A stretch of DNA of 64,000 nt from an uncultured bacterium. GTDB lineage: Bacteria; Myxococcota_A; Bradymonadia; UBA7976; VGTA01. Location: NCBI GenBank assembly GCA_943788935.1, contig CALSSE010000005.1, positions 124,001 to 188,000 on the forward strand, given 5' to 3'. Below the pieces are notes generated by a model. That model was given only the letters and a program-made list of their open reading frames with translations. It did not search any database and was not told where the DNA came from. Made by a program: the position numbers and the translations under genes. Below are positions 1 through 8,666 of the stretch, one piece after another. How positions within the stretch are numbered: position 1 is the first letter of the stretch; each line of letters opens with the position of its first letter.

Positions 1-1125
1 TATAAACCGTTGAGCGTCTGCTAACGAAGCATAGACCTGTTGACTGTCAATTTCCACTAATCCAGAGGTGACCCAACCCGTTAATTGAAAAGGTTTTACC
101 TTTGGCATAGGACCATGAGGCCCGATATCGCCTAGCGGTGAGATAATTTCAATAGGCTGTCCTAAGCTGAGACCTAAGTTATACCGGAGGTGAACACCAA
201 GGATCAAACTCGGAGTAACGCTCGCCCGCTTGGGGCGAGGTAACGCCATCATTAGCCCTTGGCTGCTCGCTCCCTGTACCTGACCCCTATCTCTGCTCCC
301 TTCCCCTTTAATGTTACGGTTACCCATCGAATCGGCGTCGATCTGAAGTGAGCTTTGATCAGTCTCCGGACATCCCTTTGAACAGTAACTCATCGAGGCG
401 AGAGGATCACTCGCGAAGAGTTGGTTGAATGGCTTGGGGTCGACGAGAGTACTTAAACAGCCACAGCCTTCACTGAGAAACTTACTGAGTTTCACCGTTT
501 GATCAATGTTTTGGGAATCGATTCCCATCAAACGAGCCGCAGCGGTCACATCTTGGGAGGGGACGCGGAGCATCACCTCGGTGTTTAGAACTGGGCTGAC
601 TCCTTCAGTCCCAGAGATAGAGCTCACTTCGTCGCTGAGCGCTCGATAATTGGTGAGCCACTCTTCACCTTGGAGAGGGAGGACGCTGACATGAGCGTGG
701 GCGTCGATGAGCTTGGAGCGAAGATAGCCCTGGAAGCCATTCATCACCCCAAGGACGAGGAGAACCTCAGCCACTCCGGTGGCGATCATGAAAGTGCTAA
801 AAGCTGAAAAGGTAGTCATCCACCAGACGAGAAAACCAAAGAGAGAGACCGACACCCCAATCACTACAAACCCAAGACCAAGACCTTGGATGACTTGACT
901 CAGTTGAGCGAGGTGAGCTTGTGCATAGAGCGGGTCCCCCCCCCCGAGGTTAAAAGCCTTAGTCAGCGCCCCTGCCCAGCTAGGGTTGCTCTGAATCGCG
1001 CCCGCCGATATGGCCATCAGTGATCCGAGAGCGAGGACCGCTAAGCCGATATACCACACCCGAGGTCGGCGATGAGCGCGCATTAAGTACCGTCGCCCTA
1101 ACAGGGCTTCAAAGCTATTCCACAT
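1..1125 (-). CDS. LolC/LolE-like ABC transporter permease (3' end outside window)
   Basis: Reading the minus strand from the ATG at 1125 gives an open frame to the window edge, so the gene is partial. It starts MWNSFEALLGRRYL, has a hydrophobic segment near residue 30 and more around residues 80-125, then the signature LGVMNGFQGYLRSKLID, followed by a soluble periplasmic-type region. Near the edge it reads LTGWVTSGLVEIDSQQVYA then LADAQRFI, matching the end of the periplasmic domain in LolC/LolE/MacB-type permeases. The family extracts lipoproteins from the inner membrane for transport to the outer membrane, fitting a window full of lipoproteins. Compared with LolC, the N-terminus has an additional roughly 70-residue hydrophobic insertion before the MNGFQ motif. 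The start codon directly abuts the lysS stop (zero spacing), so the two are probably co-transcribed. Which of LolC or LolE it represents cannot be decided. Confidence 0.8.
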   Translation of the reverse strand, partial: MWNSFEALLGRRYLMRAHRRPRVWYIGLAVLALGSLMAISAGAIQSNPSWAGALTKAFNLGGGDPLYAQAHLAQLSQVIQGLGLGFVVIGVSVSLFGFLVWWMTTFSAFSTFMIATGVAEVLLVLGVMNGFQGYLRSKLIDAHAHVSVLPLQGEEWLTNYRALSDEVSSISGTEGVSPVLNTEVMLRVPSQDVTAAARLMGIDSQNIDQTVKLSKFLSEGCGCLSTLVDPKPFNQLFASDPLASMSYCSKGCPETDQSSLQIDADSMGNRNIKGEGSRDRGQVQGASSQGLMMALPRPKRASVTPSLILGVHLRYNLGLSLGQPIEIISPLGDIGPHGPMPKVKPFQLTGWVTSGLVEIDSQQVYASLADAQRFI

Positions 1126-2754
1126 TCAGTGCTCAGGTCTCAGTAAAGGAAAGAAGAGGACGTCACGGATGGAGGTATTATTAGTGAGAAGCATCACTAA
1201 ACGATCAATACCGATTCCTTCTCCCGCCGTGGGTGGCATGGCATATTCGAGAGCGCGGATAAAGTCTTCATCCATTGGGTGAGCTTCATCATCACCGGAA
1301 TCTCGCGCTTCTACTTGAGCCTCAAATCGGCCTCGCTGATCATCTGGATCATTGAGCTCGCTGAAGGCATTAGCGATCTCTTGTCCGCCAACGTATAGCT
1401 CAAAACGATCCACTAAGGTCGGCTCAGATTCTTTACGACGCGAGAGAGGCGAGACATCAAGAGGGAAATCGGTCACGAAGGTGGGTTGAATGAGGTCAGC
1501 CTCACAGGCCTCCTCAAAAACAGCCATCTGTAAATACCCCAAAGGCATACTCTCTGCTTTGCCGATTTTAAGGCGCTTCGCTGCTTCCATAAGCACCTCA
1601 CGATCATAGAAGCTCTCGGTGGGGACACCTGCATATTGGGCGAGTCCGTCACGGACAGAGAGCCTCCGGAAAGGAGCTGAGAGGTTGAGTTCATGATCAC
1701 CCCACGGCAGGGTGCTCGTGCCATGTAAATGCTCGGCTAGACCACTGATAAGCTCTTCAGTGAGCCTCATGAGGTCTTCATAAGTGGCGAAGGCCTCATA
1801 AAACTCTAGTGAGGTAAACTCGGGATTATGTCGAGTAGAGATTCCCTCATTACGAAAGCATCGGTTGATCTCATAAACCCGATGAAAGCCCCCTACCACT
1901 AAGCGCTTGAGGTTAAGCTCAGGAGCGATCCTCATAAAGAGCTTCATATCGAGGGCATTGTGATGAGTCTCAAAAGGTTTAGCCGCCGCTCCACCGTACT
2001 GAGGCTGAAGCATAGGTGTTTCAACCTCCATGTAGTCTCTCTTATCGAAGAACTGGCGTAGATAACGGAGCACTTTACTGCGCATTTTAAAGGTATCTCT
2101 CGCCTCTGGAGTAACGATTAGATCAACATAGCGCTGTCGATACCTCGTCGCTGTATCAGTCAAGCCATGCCACTTATCGGGGAGAGGGCGCAGTGACTTA
2201 GTGAGAACCCTGAAGAGATCGACTTTTAGGGAGAGCTCGCCGGCCTTGGTGCGCATCATCACTCCTTCACAACCTACGATGTCACCGAGGTCAGCCTTCT
2301 TCATCGCTGTCCAGATATCCGTGTCTAGTTCAGGACGGAAGAAGCTAAGCTGCACATCACCGCTCCGATCACGTAGAGAGCCAAAAGCGACCTTACCGAA
2401 AGAGCGCTTCGCCATAAGGCGACCGGCGATCGCGAAACGAGGAGCGCTCCCCTCTGCAATCGCTGCCTCTAAGTCTTCGAGGCTATGTTCAGCGAAGAGA
2501 GCGGAGAGGTCCTCAGCGAGGTGTGACACCTTGAAATCATTAGCGAAGGGGTTCTCACCTCTCGCTTTCATCTCTTCCGCTTTGGCTCTACGCTCAGCGA
2601 TCACCTTCACTAGACGTTTTCCATCTTCGATAACCGGCTTACTTTTTGGCTGAGCCGGTGATGACTGAGCCGGTGATGGTTGAGCGTTCTTTGGCTGCGC
2701 GGCCTGCGCTTGTGCCTGATTTGATTGATGATCACTGTTTGATTGAGTCATCAT
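1126..2754 (-). CDS. lysS: Lysyl-tRNA synthetase, class II
   Basis: This enzyme charges tRNA-Lys with lysine in the cytoplasm. The 542-residue product has an N-terminal OB-fold anticodon-binding region (about residues 95-195) and a class II catalytic core. Motif 2 is visible as RCFRNEGISTRHNPEF and motif 3 as GEGIGIDRLVMLLTN. Residues 1-42 are an unusual low-complexity Gln/Ala/Pro/Ser extension (AQPSPAQSSPAQPKS) not needed by the fold. Two adjacent ATG codons (2754 and 2751) follow a GGAG motif; the second has the better spacing, so the exact start is uncertain by one codon. It lies immediately upstream of the LolC/E-like permease gene with no gap. Confidence 0.95.
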   Translation of the reverse strand: MMTQSNSDHQSNQAQAQAAQPKNAQPSPAQSSPAQPKSKPVIEDGKRLVKVIAERRAKAEEMKARGENPFANDFKVSHLAEDLSALFAEHSLEDLEAAIAEGSAPRFAIAGRLMAKRSFGKVAFGSLRDRSGDVQLSFFRPELDTDIWTAMKKADLGDIVGCEGVMMRTKAGELSLKVDLFRVLTKSLRPLPDKWHGLTDTATRYRQRYVDLIVTPEARDTFKMRSKVLRYLRQFFDKRDYMEVETPMLQPQYGGAAAKPFETHHNALDMKLFMRIAPELNLKRLVVGGFHRVYEINRCFRNEGISTRHNPEFTSLEFYEAFATYEDLMRLTEELISGLAEHLHGTSTLPWGDHELNLSAPFRRLSVRDGLAQYAGVPTESFYDREVLMEAAKRLKIGKAESMPLGYLQMAVFEEACEADLIQPTFVTDFPLDVSPLSRRKESEPTLVDRFELYVGGQEIANAFSELNDPDDQRGRFEAQVEARDSGDDEAHPMDEDFIRALEYAMPPTAGEGIGIDRLVMLLTNNTSIRDVLFFPLLRPEH

Positions 2755-3023
2755 GTTCTCCGTAATCGATGGGTCTTATCCGCTGAGTGTAAGAGCCGCG
2801 AGAGGTCCAAGAGTGAATATGTAAGGTCAGACCATCGGTGATGGTTGAGCGCGGGCAAGTAAGCCAAGCCATCCTCCAAAAATCAAGTCTAGTAACATCT
2901 TCTTGATAATTCTCGCTTGCATGAATCATCTCGGTGAATACATTTACAAGTCGATTGCATCGTTTAATCATCGGTGCGTATTATCTCAACCTCCTCCACA
3001 TTTAAACAAAGGATTGATTGCCC

Positions 3024-3647
3024 ATGACCGTCCTCGTCGGAAAAACTGCCCCTGATTTTACAACTCAAGCTGTCCTCGCTAACGGAGAGGTTGTTGATCA
3101 CTTCAATCTCAATGAGCGCCTCAATGGAAAGTATGGGGTCGTTTTCTTCTATCCCCTCGATTTCACCTTTGTCTGTCCATCTGAGTTGATCAGTATGCAC
3201 AATCGTATGGAGAAACTTACCGCCCTCGGCGCTGAAGTCGTAGGCATATCCATCGATTCTCATTGGACTCACAATGCTTGGCGTAACACCCCTGTTAACC
3301 AAGGCGGCGTAGGAGCGCTCGGGTACACTCTCGCCGCTGACATGAGTCATGAGATCTGCAAAGCTTATGGCATTGAGTCAAATGGTGGGGACTCCTATTA
3401 TCCTGCCGGCACCGCGATGCGCGCCACTTTCATCATCGATCAAAAGGGCATTGTTCGCTCACAAGTGGTTAACGATGAGCCAATTGGTCGCAACATGGAC
3501 GAGGTCGTTCGCGTGATCGAGGCGCTTCAGTTCTTCGAGACCAATGGCCAAGTCTGCCCCGCTGGTTGGACTAAAGATGCTCCTGGAATGACAAACACAC
3601 CAGAAGGCGTCGCTTCATACCTTGGTGATAACGCAGAGAAGCTCTAA
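3024..3647 (+). CDS. 2-Cys peroxiredoxin (AhpC/Prx1 type)
   Basis: A thiol peroxidase that reduces hydrogen peroxide and organic peroxides in the cytoplasm. The 207-residue length is normal for the typical 2-Cys (Prx1/AhpC) group. The peroxidatic Cys51 sits in FTFVCPSE and the resolving Cys178 in GQVCPAGW; the YPLDFTF segment ahead of Cys51 and the later AMRATFIID are also characteristic. I chose the ATG at 3024 over an in-frame TTG six bases earlier because AAAGGA lies about ten bases upstream of the ATG. The gene is transcribed alone and converges on the methyltransferase-like gene with a two-base gap. No ahpF-like reductase is adjacent. Confidence 0.93.
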   Translation: MTVLVGKTAPDFTTQAVLANGEVVDHFNLNERLNGKYGVVFFYPLDFTFVCPSELISMHNRMEKLTALGAEVVGISIDSHWTHNAWRNTPVNQGGVGALGYTLAADMSHEICKAYGIESNGGDSYYPAGTAMRATFIIDQKGIVRSQVVNDEPIGRNMDEVVRVIEALQFFETNGQVCPAGWTKDAPGMTNTPEGVASYLGDNAEKL

Positions 3648-3649
3648 AG

Positions 3650-4378
3650 TTATAGAGATGTGTGTCCCTCTTGAGTCAGCAGAGCAGAGAACACTAGATC
3701 GTGAGCTCGATAACGCCCTGACTCTTTAAGAGCTGACCATCCATGCTCATGGAAGAGCTGGAGGTGGTCTAAGAGTGATCTCTGTTTGATCTGTGTAGTG
3801 ACCATAAAGCACACATACATCCATTGGATAAACGCTCTCTTAATCCACCCTGTTTGAACGATGAAGTCCGCGAAGAGCCAAGTATTAACCTGTGCCTCTC
3901 TCGCCCACTCCATCAGCTCATGACATTGAGGGGCGGTGAGAACATCCATGAAGAAAACGGTTAAAAGACATCGCTGATGATTGGCATGATCTTCAGCAGG
4001 AGTCTGTGATGAGTCGATCTGCGCTCGCTGATAGAGCCACTCATGAGTCGCGTTCACCCATATCACCCTCTCCTGATCTCGCTGAACCATCTGATGAACA
4101 CGACTCTGAGCTCGCTTTAACATGGATTTAGAGGGTTCGATATAGGTCAGCGTGGCCTGGGGGGCTGCGCTGAGTAATTCCTCGATTAATACTCCTGTGC
4201 CTCCTCCGATCCAAATGAGCTCTGTACATTGGGCGAGCGCTCCTCGCCCACCCTCGATTAAGTCTCGATGAGCGGCAACTAGCTCCTGTCCAAACACCAA
4301 AGAAGCGAGTCGTTCATACACAGAAGATAAGAGCCAATAGCGATCTCGATCTTGATGACCTACAGGACTCTTTTTCAC
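3650..4378 (-). CDS. SAM-dependent methyltransferase-like protein
   Basis: A 242-residue soluble protein with a Rossmann-type glycine-rich loop (ELIWIGGGTGVLIEEL, about residues 54-69) and an acidic residue at the end of the next strand (TLTYIEPSKSM), the usual S-adenosylmethionine site of class I methyltransferases. The rest is not diagnostic and the substrate is unknown. The C-terminal part has a hydrophobic stretch near VCFMVTTQIKQR. The GTG start overlaps the stop of the upstream lipoprotein gene by GTGA, so translation is probably coupled. Confidence 0.6.
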   Translation of the reverse strand: MKKSPVGHQDRDRYWLLSSVYERLASLVFGQELVAAHRDLIEGGRGALAQCTELIWIGGGTGVLIEELLSAAPQATLTYIEPSKSMLKRAQSRVHQMVQRDQERVIWVNATHEWLYQRAQIDSSQTPAEDHANHQRCLLTVFFMDVLTAPQCHELMEWAREAQVNTWLFADFIVQTGWIKRAFIQWMYVCFMVTTQIKQRSLLDHLQLFHEHGWSALKESGRYRAHDLVFSALLTQEGHTSL

Positions 4379-5010
4379 TCACAACACCTGGGGGTGAGTC
4401 TCTGCTCATCGGTGAGGATCTGCCCCTCTTGAGTCTCCACTCTAAGTTTTAAGGTCATCAGCTGACCGCTCGTCGGCTCAACATCTTCATTACGAAAATA
4501 AATGACTGAGACCCCAGCATACTCAAACTCTCCTCGACTGTTCTTGGGAAGTTCGAACTCAGTATAATCAGCGCTCGCGATCGTCTCTCCCTCCAACTCC
4601 AAGGTATAAACGATCCTCACATCGGCGTCATTGAACCCAGTGCCAATGAATCCACCCCACACATGGAAACCTCCTTGAATACCAGCGATAATAGGGACCT
4701 CTTGATCTGTTATGAGCGGTTCATACCGCCTGAAGCCTGTCCCAATCATAATCCAAGTGTCACTCCCCGCTTCACTCCCCGCTTCACTCCCCGCTTCACT
4801 CCCCGCTTCACTCCCCGCTTCACTCCCCGCTTCACTCCCCGCTTCACTCCCCGCTTCACTCCCCGCTTCACTCCCCGCTTCACTCCCCGCTTCACTCTCT
4901 GACATATTCTCCTCATCACAAGCGATGTAAGAGACTGAGAAAATCAAGAAACAAATGAGCGTTCGGAGAGGAGCTAACCTAAGTAAATGAGCATTCATAC
5001 TCTTAACCAT
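4375..5010 (-). CDS. Lipoprotein with EAGS tetrapeptide repeats
   Basis: The N-terminus carries a hydrophobic signal sequence ending in the lipobox SYIAC (Cys about residue 31), so the product is predicted to be a lipid-anchored envelope protein. Directly after the lipobox come about eleven EAGS units encoded by identical 12-base repeats, apparently a flexible acidic spacer. The remaining roughly 125 residues form a strand-rich domain (VYTLELEGETIASADYTEFEL) that I do not recognise; it may be Ig-like. An alternative start is the Met at residue 5. It is the first gene of a pair with the overlapping methyltransferase-like gene. Confidence 0.8.
   Translation of the reverse strand: MVKSMNAHLLRLAPLRTLICFLIFSVSYIACDEENMSESEAGSEAGSEAGSEAGSEAGSEAGSEAGSEAGSEAGSEAGSEAGSDTWIMIGTGFRRYEPLITDQEVPIIAGIQGGFHVWGGFIGTGFNDADVRIVYTLELEGETIASADYTEFELPKNSRGEFEYAGVSVIYFRNEDVEPTSGQLMTLKLRVETQEGQILTDEQRLTPRCCE
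4761..4897 (-). repeat. 12-bp tandem repeat (about 11 copies) encoding EAGS
   Basis: On the plus strand the unit is CTTCACTCCCCG, repeated essentially without mismatches. It lies in frame in the lipoprotein gene. Identical copies suggest recent expansion by slippage or recombination. Confidence 0.97.
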
Positions 5011-5037
5011 GATCCCTCTGTATATATAGAGAGTAGA

Positions 5038-5556
5038 TTAATCATTGGTAGACTCACTCTTGAGAGGTCCAGACTGGGAGAGCTCTAATAAGACGCCTCC
5101 GGTAGCGATTGGATGAATAAAAGCGACCCACTTATTATGCGCTCCTCGTCGAGGCTCTTGATCTATCAATTTAATCCCTGCCTCTTTATATTCTCTTAGG
5201 ACCGCCTCAATATCATCTACTCCAACGCAGACATGATGAATGCCACCGCGAGGGTTCTTTTTAAGAAAACGAGCGATAGGGCTCTGCTCATCGGTCGCCT
5301 CCAACAACTCAAAGGCGCTCTCACCGACTTTAAAAAAAGCAGTCTTCACTCTCTGGTCTTCTACGTCTTCAAGGTGATCCACCGCGCCACCTAATAAAAC
5401 CTCATATGTCTTGATCGCTTCGCTCAGAGAAGAGACCGCGATCCCTAAATGATCAATATGTGATACGTGACGGCTGAGGACTTGATCATTTAAGATCGAG
5501 CCCTCTGATCCCTGAAGCTCGGATAGTACTGTGCTCTGTTTCTCTTGATTCATCAT
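5038..5556 (-). CDS. Methylmalonyl-CoA epimerase-like VOC family protein
   Basis: The product has two glyoxalase/VOC half-domains. The first begins HIDHLGIAVSSL and the second GGIHHVCVGVDDIEAV; acidic residues occur at the equivalents of the metal site (FELLEATDEQSP and GVLLELSQ). This pattern is typical of methylmalonyl-CoA/ethylmalonyl-CoA epimerase, which interconverts the 2R and 2S epimers in propionate metabolism. The open frame extends 36 codons further upstream, but GGAGG sits just before a pair of ATG codons (5556 and 5553), so the shorter start is preferred. No methylmalonyl-CoA mutase or carboxylase gene is nearby, so the assignment rests on the fold and motifs. Confidence 0.82.
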   Translation of the reverse strand: MMNQEKQSTVLSELQGSEGSILNDQVLSRHVSHIDHLGIAVSSLSEAIKTYEVLLGGAVDHLEDVEDQRVKTAFFKVGESAFELLEATDEQSPIARFLKKNPRGGIHHVCVGVDDIEAVLREYKEAGIKLIDQEPRRGAHNKWVAFIHPIATGGVLLELSQSGPLKSESTND

Positions 5557-5743
5557 GGCCCTCCCATTAACAAGTAGCATGGTTTTTTGTTGATGGTTCT
5601 TTTCATTCAATGAACCAATATTCTCAACATCGATACCAACATTTATACATTGACTTATCTCCACTCAAGTGGTTTATTGCCTCCCTTCAAGTAAGAATTA
5701 TCATCAAACTTAGTCTAAACAATCCTTATTGTTGGAGATCATT

Positions 5744-5896
5744 ATGAGTAAGCGTACCTATCAGCCAAGTCGTATTTCTCGCCGCCGTACTCACGGTTTT
5801 CGCGCCCGCATGGCGACCAAGAATGGTCGCGCAGTTCTCTCTCGTCGTCGTCAAAAAGGCCGTAAGCGACTCGCGCCTAGCACTTATAAGAAATAG
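5744..5896 (+). CDS. rpmH: 50S ribosomal protein L34
   Basis: A 50-codon gene whose product starts [19 protein letters not shown] and ends [10 protein letters not shown], an unmistakable L34 sequence. It is very rich in Arg and Lys and binds 23S rRNA. The codons TTGGAGATCATTATG place GGAG about seven bases before the ATG. It heads the conserved rpmH-rnpA-yidD-yidC-khpB series on the plus strand. Confidence 0.98.
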   Translation: MSKRTYQPSRISRRRTHGFRARMATKNGRAVLSRRRQKGRKRLAPSTYKK

Positions 5897-5929
5897 GGGC
5901 TACGGTCTAAAATAAGGGCTACGGTCTAA
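5897..5929. repeat. 14-bp direct repeat downstream of rpmH
   Basis: GGGCTACGGTCTAA occurs at 5897-5910 and again at 5916-5929, between the rpmH stop and rnpA. Function unknown; it may be a simple local duplication. Confidence 0.85.
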
Positions 5930-6023
5930 CAGACGAGCTCTCACCCTGTGGTCATTTAAAGTGAGATCGTCGCGAGTGGTCCCATCGTTAGATTAGGGTC
6001 CATTCGCGTTGAGGTGAGCCACC

Positions 6024-6590
6024 ATGACTTCGGAAACGCCATCGCTAAGTACTTTAGCGCAACGAGACTCTCATCGTGTAAAACCCGAGGGAGAGGCCTC
6101 ATCAAAACCTCAAGACCAGTCGGCAGATCAGAGCTTTCCCAAAAGGCTCCGTTTGAGACGCCGAGGTTCATTTTTGAAGGCTCAACGCATCGGAAAACGC
6201 GTCTACACCCCTCACCTCATCGCCTACTTGGTGCTAGGTCGCCAACGACCCACTCGAATAGGGCTCACAGTGAGTAAAAAGGTCGGTAAGGCTCATCGTC
6301 GTAACCTCGTAAAGAGAGTCTTACGAGAAGCGTTTCGTCGAAGTCAACTCCGTCAATCCATCGGCTTTGACATCTCAATCATCGCTCGCCAAGAGAGAGC
6401 TCCGCTTGAACTAGAGCCAATCATTAAGGAGATGAATCAACTCGCTCAAAAGGGCTTAAAGTTAATGAGCGAGGCTTCTAAGCTACCAATAGATAAGAGT
6501 CGACGCGACCGAAACGGCGCTAAGCCATCAAAATCAAAGCGTGATAAGGCTAAACTCAAGCCTAATCGTCAATCCAATGGAGTGACATGA
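6024..6590 (+). CDS. rnpA: Ribonuclease P protein component
   Basis: The protein subunit of RNase P, which matures the 5' ends of tRNAs. The family's RNR helix is visible as AHRRNLVKRVLREAFRR (about residues 90-106), preceded by GLTVSKKVGKA. At 188 residues it is longer than typical RnpA (about 120): a 45-residue Ser/Gln/Glu-rich N-terminal extension and a roughly 35-residue Lys/Arg-rich C-terminal tail flank the core. An internal start would remove part of the N-terminal extension, but no internal Met precedes the core. The stop overlaps the yidD start by ATGA. Confidence 0.95.
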   Translation: MTSETPSLSTLAQRDSHRVKPEGEASSKPQDQSADQSFPKRLRLRRRGSFLKAQRIGKRVYTPHLIAYLVLGRQRPTRIGLTVSKKVGKAHRRNLVKRVLREAFRRSQLRQSIGFDISIIARQERAPLELEPIIKEMNQLAQKGLKLMSEASKLPIDKSRRDRNGAKPSKSKRDKAKLKPNRQSNGVT

Positions 6591-6955
6591 TGTGTGAAAG
6601 TGAGCTTCCAAGCGCCGCTCCATTTGAGGGAGAGAGAGATCTTATTGTTGACTCTCAACCCACACTCTCTCATGAAGAGCTGTCCAAGGATGTTGATATC
6701 GTGCCCTCTCTTATAGTGAGGGCTTGTCTCTCTCTCATTTGTTTTTATCGTCGTCACCTCTCCCCATTAAAACCTCCATCATGTCGATTTACACCGACGT
6801 GTTCCCAATATGCGCTTGACGCTTATCGTCATTATGGATTTTTTATAGGTACTTGGCGAACCTTTACCCGCCTCCTCCGTTGCCACCCTTGGCACAAAGG
6901 AGGCCATGACCCTGTGATTAAATATGCGAAGAACTACACGCAAAAAACGAAGTAA
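6587..6955 (+). CDS. yidD: Membrane protein insertion efficiency factor YidD
   Basis: A small membrane-associated protein that assists YidC-dependent insertion. The conserved core starts ICFYRRHLSPLKPPSCRF and continues TPTCSQYALDAYRHYG with the final CHPWHKGGHDPV. About 40 residues precede the core, which is longer than usual. The start overlaps the rnpA stop (ATGA), and its 3' end overlaps the yidC start by 32 bases, so the three genes are tightly coupled. Confidence 0.95.
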   Translation: MMCESELPSAAPFEGERDLIVDSQPTLSHEELSKDVDIVPSLIVRACLSLICFYRRHLSPLKPPSCRFTPTCSQYALDAYRHYGFFIGTWRTFTRLLRCHPWHKGGHDPVIKYAKNYTQKTK

Positions 6956-8666
6956 AGACGACCCCAAACAGCTGCTGATCTCTATGGTCGCGGTCGTAGT
7001 CTTTTTCTCAGTTTGGCAATCTATATTTCCTCCTCAAGTCCCGGTCGCTCCCCTCCCTAGCGAACAAGTTCCGGGCGATCATCAACTCTCAGACTTGAGT
7101 GTTGAGAAGATCGTCTCCAAGGTAGAGACGCCTCAAGTGACCGGTGAGACCCCATCGGTCACGACCACAGTTCGGTCACCAGCAAAGCCTATATTTACTC
7201 TCGCTGACAGCGATCGATTTGAGGTAGTGCTCAATTCTCATGGCCAACTTAACCAGTGGTCCATTATGGAATCTCAATATCGACACAGGGTGAGTCAAAC
7301 AAAGACAGAGCCCTATGTCCTCTCCACTCATTATCCTGAGATGGGTAAAGAGGGAACTCTTACAGCCCCTTTCTTGACCCCTCTCGTAGAGGTCCGCCTA
7401 AACAATCAAGTCGTGACCGGAGACTATGTACTCGAGGCGGGAGCTACCCCTTCTAGCGCTACTCTAGTGATGAGCACACCTGAGCTACAAGTGCGTAAAC
7501 ACTTTGAGATCCGCCCCGGCGAGTACCGAGTTCGCTCAAAGGTAGAGGTAAAGAATCTATCGGGGACTCGATCTCACATAGAGGTACGTGGGATCGCTCG
7601 CGCTTTACAAGACGCGAGCTCTAGCGAAGGAGGTATGTTTACCCCACCGCTTAATCTCCTCGAGAGCACTTGTGCCTATGGTGATGATTTCGCTCGAGAT
7701 GGAACCTCATATATCCAATCTAAGGTTGAAGACAAGGATCCTCTCTCCTTCGTTGGAGCGCGTTGGTTTGGTGTAGACAGTCGCTACTTCATGAGCTCCC
7801 TCAGCTCTAGTCAACTCGTCACCTGTACTCAAAGCATTAACGTCGATGACCTCAACCTTATAGGGCGCGTTCCCGCAGGTTTCAGCCCGCTCAGCACTAC
7901 CGGAGTCTACTACTCTGACTTTATAGATCCCGCTGAGCAGGTCGTCAGCGAACTCACATTTTATGGTGGACCAAAGAAACTCGAGGTTCTCACAGCTTCA
8001 GAGCCTAGCCTTAATGAGGCGATCGATTTTGGGATATTCAGCCCCATCTGTTACTTGATGTTGTGGGCGATGGGGTTCTTCTTCTCGTGGCTCCCAAACT
8101 GGGGAGTCGCGATTATCCTTCTCACCCTCTTCGTTAAACTTTTAACGCTCCCGCTCACTTTGAAGCAATACCGCTCCATGGCGGCGATGAAGAAGATTCA
8201 ACCTGAGCTCACCGCTCTCAAGGAGCAACATAAAGACGATGCAATGCGTATGCAGCAGGAGACGATGGCGCTTTATAAAAAGCACGGAGCGAACCCGCTC
8301 TCTGGCTGTCTCCCCATGTTGGTGATGATGCCCATTTACTTCGCTCTCTATCGGACTATTTATTCTGCCGTCGAGCTCTATCAAGCTCACTTTGTCGGGT
8401 GGCTACATGACCTCTCTATGCCTGACCCCTACTTTGTGACCCCTGTGATCTTAGCGGGGCTTATGTTCTTGCAAGCACAGCTCCAGCCGACCAATAGCGC
8501 GATGGATGCAACACAGAGGAAGATGCTCACCACCTTTATGCCCTTGATGTTTGGTGGAATGATGCTGTTCTTGCCTAGTGGTCTAGTGTTGTATATCCTC
8601 ATCAATACTGGATTAGGCCTTGTACAACAGCAGTGGTCGCAAAGATCAATGGAGGCGAATGGATGA
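6924..8666 (+). CDS. yidC: Membrane protein insertase YidC
   Basis: The 580-residue inner-membrane insertase. A basic N-terminus (MRRTTRKKRSKDD) precedes TM1 (LLISMVAVVVFFSVWQSIF). A large periplasmic domain covers about residues 45-360. The conserved hydrophobic core follows, with VAIILLTLFVKLLTLPLT, the cytoplasmic coiled region (LTALKEQHKDDAMRMQQ) and NPLSGCLPMLVMMPIYFALY. The groove residue that is Arg in E. coli YidC appears as Lys here. There is no long basic C-terminal tail. The first 32 bases overlap yidD. The stop overlaps the khpB start (ATGA). Confidence 0.96.
   Translation: MRRTTRKKRSKDDPKQLLISMVAVVVFFSVWQSIFPPQVPVAPLPSEQVPGDHQLSDLSVEKIVSKVETPQVTGETPSVTTTVRSPAKPIFTLADSDRFEVVLNSHGQLNQWSIMESQYRHRVSQTKTEPYVLSTHYPEMGKEGTLTAPFLTPLVEVRLNNQVVTGDYVLEAGATPSSATLVMSTPELQVRKHFEIRPGEYRVRSKVEVKNLSGTRSHIEVRGIARALQDASSSEGGMFTPPLNLLESTCAYGDDFARDGTSYIQSKVEDKDPLSFVGARWFGVDSRYFMSSLSSSQLVTCTQSINVDDLNLIGRVPAGFSPLSTTGVYYSDFIDPAEQVVSELTFYGGPKKLEVLTASEPSLNEAIDFGIFSPICYLMLWAMGFFFSWLPNWGVAIILLTLFVKLLTLPLTLKQYRSMAAMKKIQPELTALKEQHKDDAMRMQQETMALYKKHGANPLSGCLPMLVMMPIYFALYRTIYSAVELYQAHFVGWLHDLSMPDPYFVTPVILAGLMFLQAQLQPTNSAMDATQRKMLTTFMPLMFGGMMLFLPSGLVLYILINTGLGLVQQQWSQRSMEANG

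Noticed and set aside
2964..3350. A 128-codon minus-strand frame opposite the peroxiredoxin gene
   Set aside because: It lies wholly opposite a strongly conserved gene and resembles no known protein.
4761..4897. CRISPR-like array
   Set aside because: The units are directly adjacent without spacers, in frame, and repeat a 12-base motif; no cas genes are present.
4663..4930. Plus-strand frames with RFTP or SLPA repeats
   Set aside because: They are antisense readings of the 12-bp EAGS array, which has no stop in several frames.
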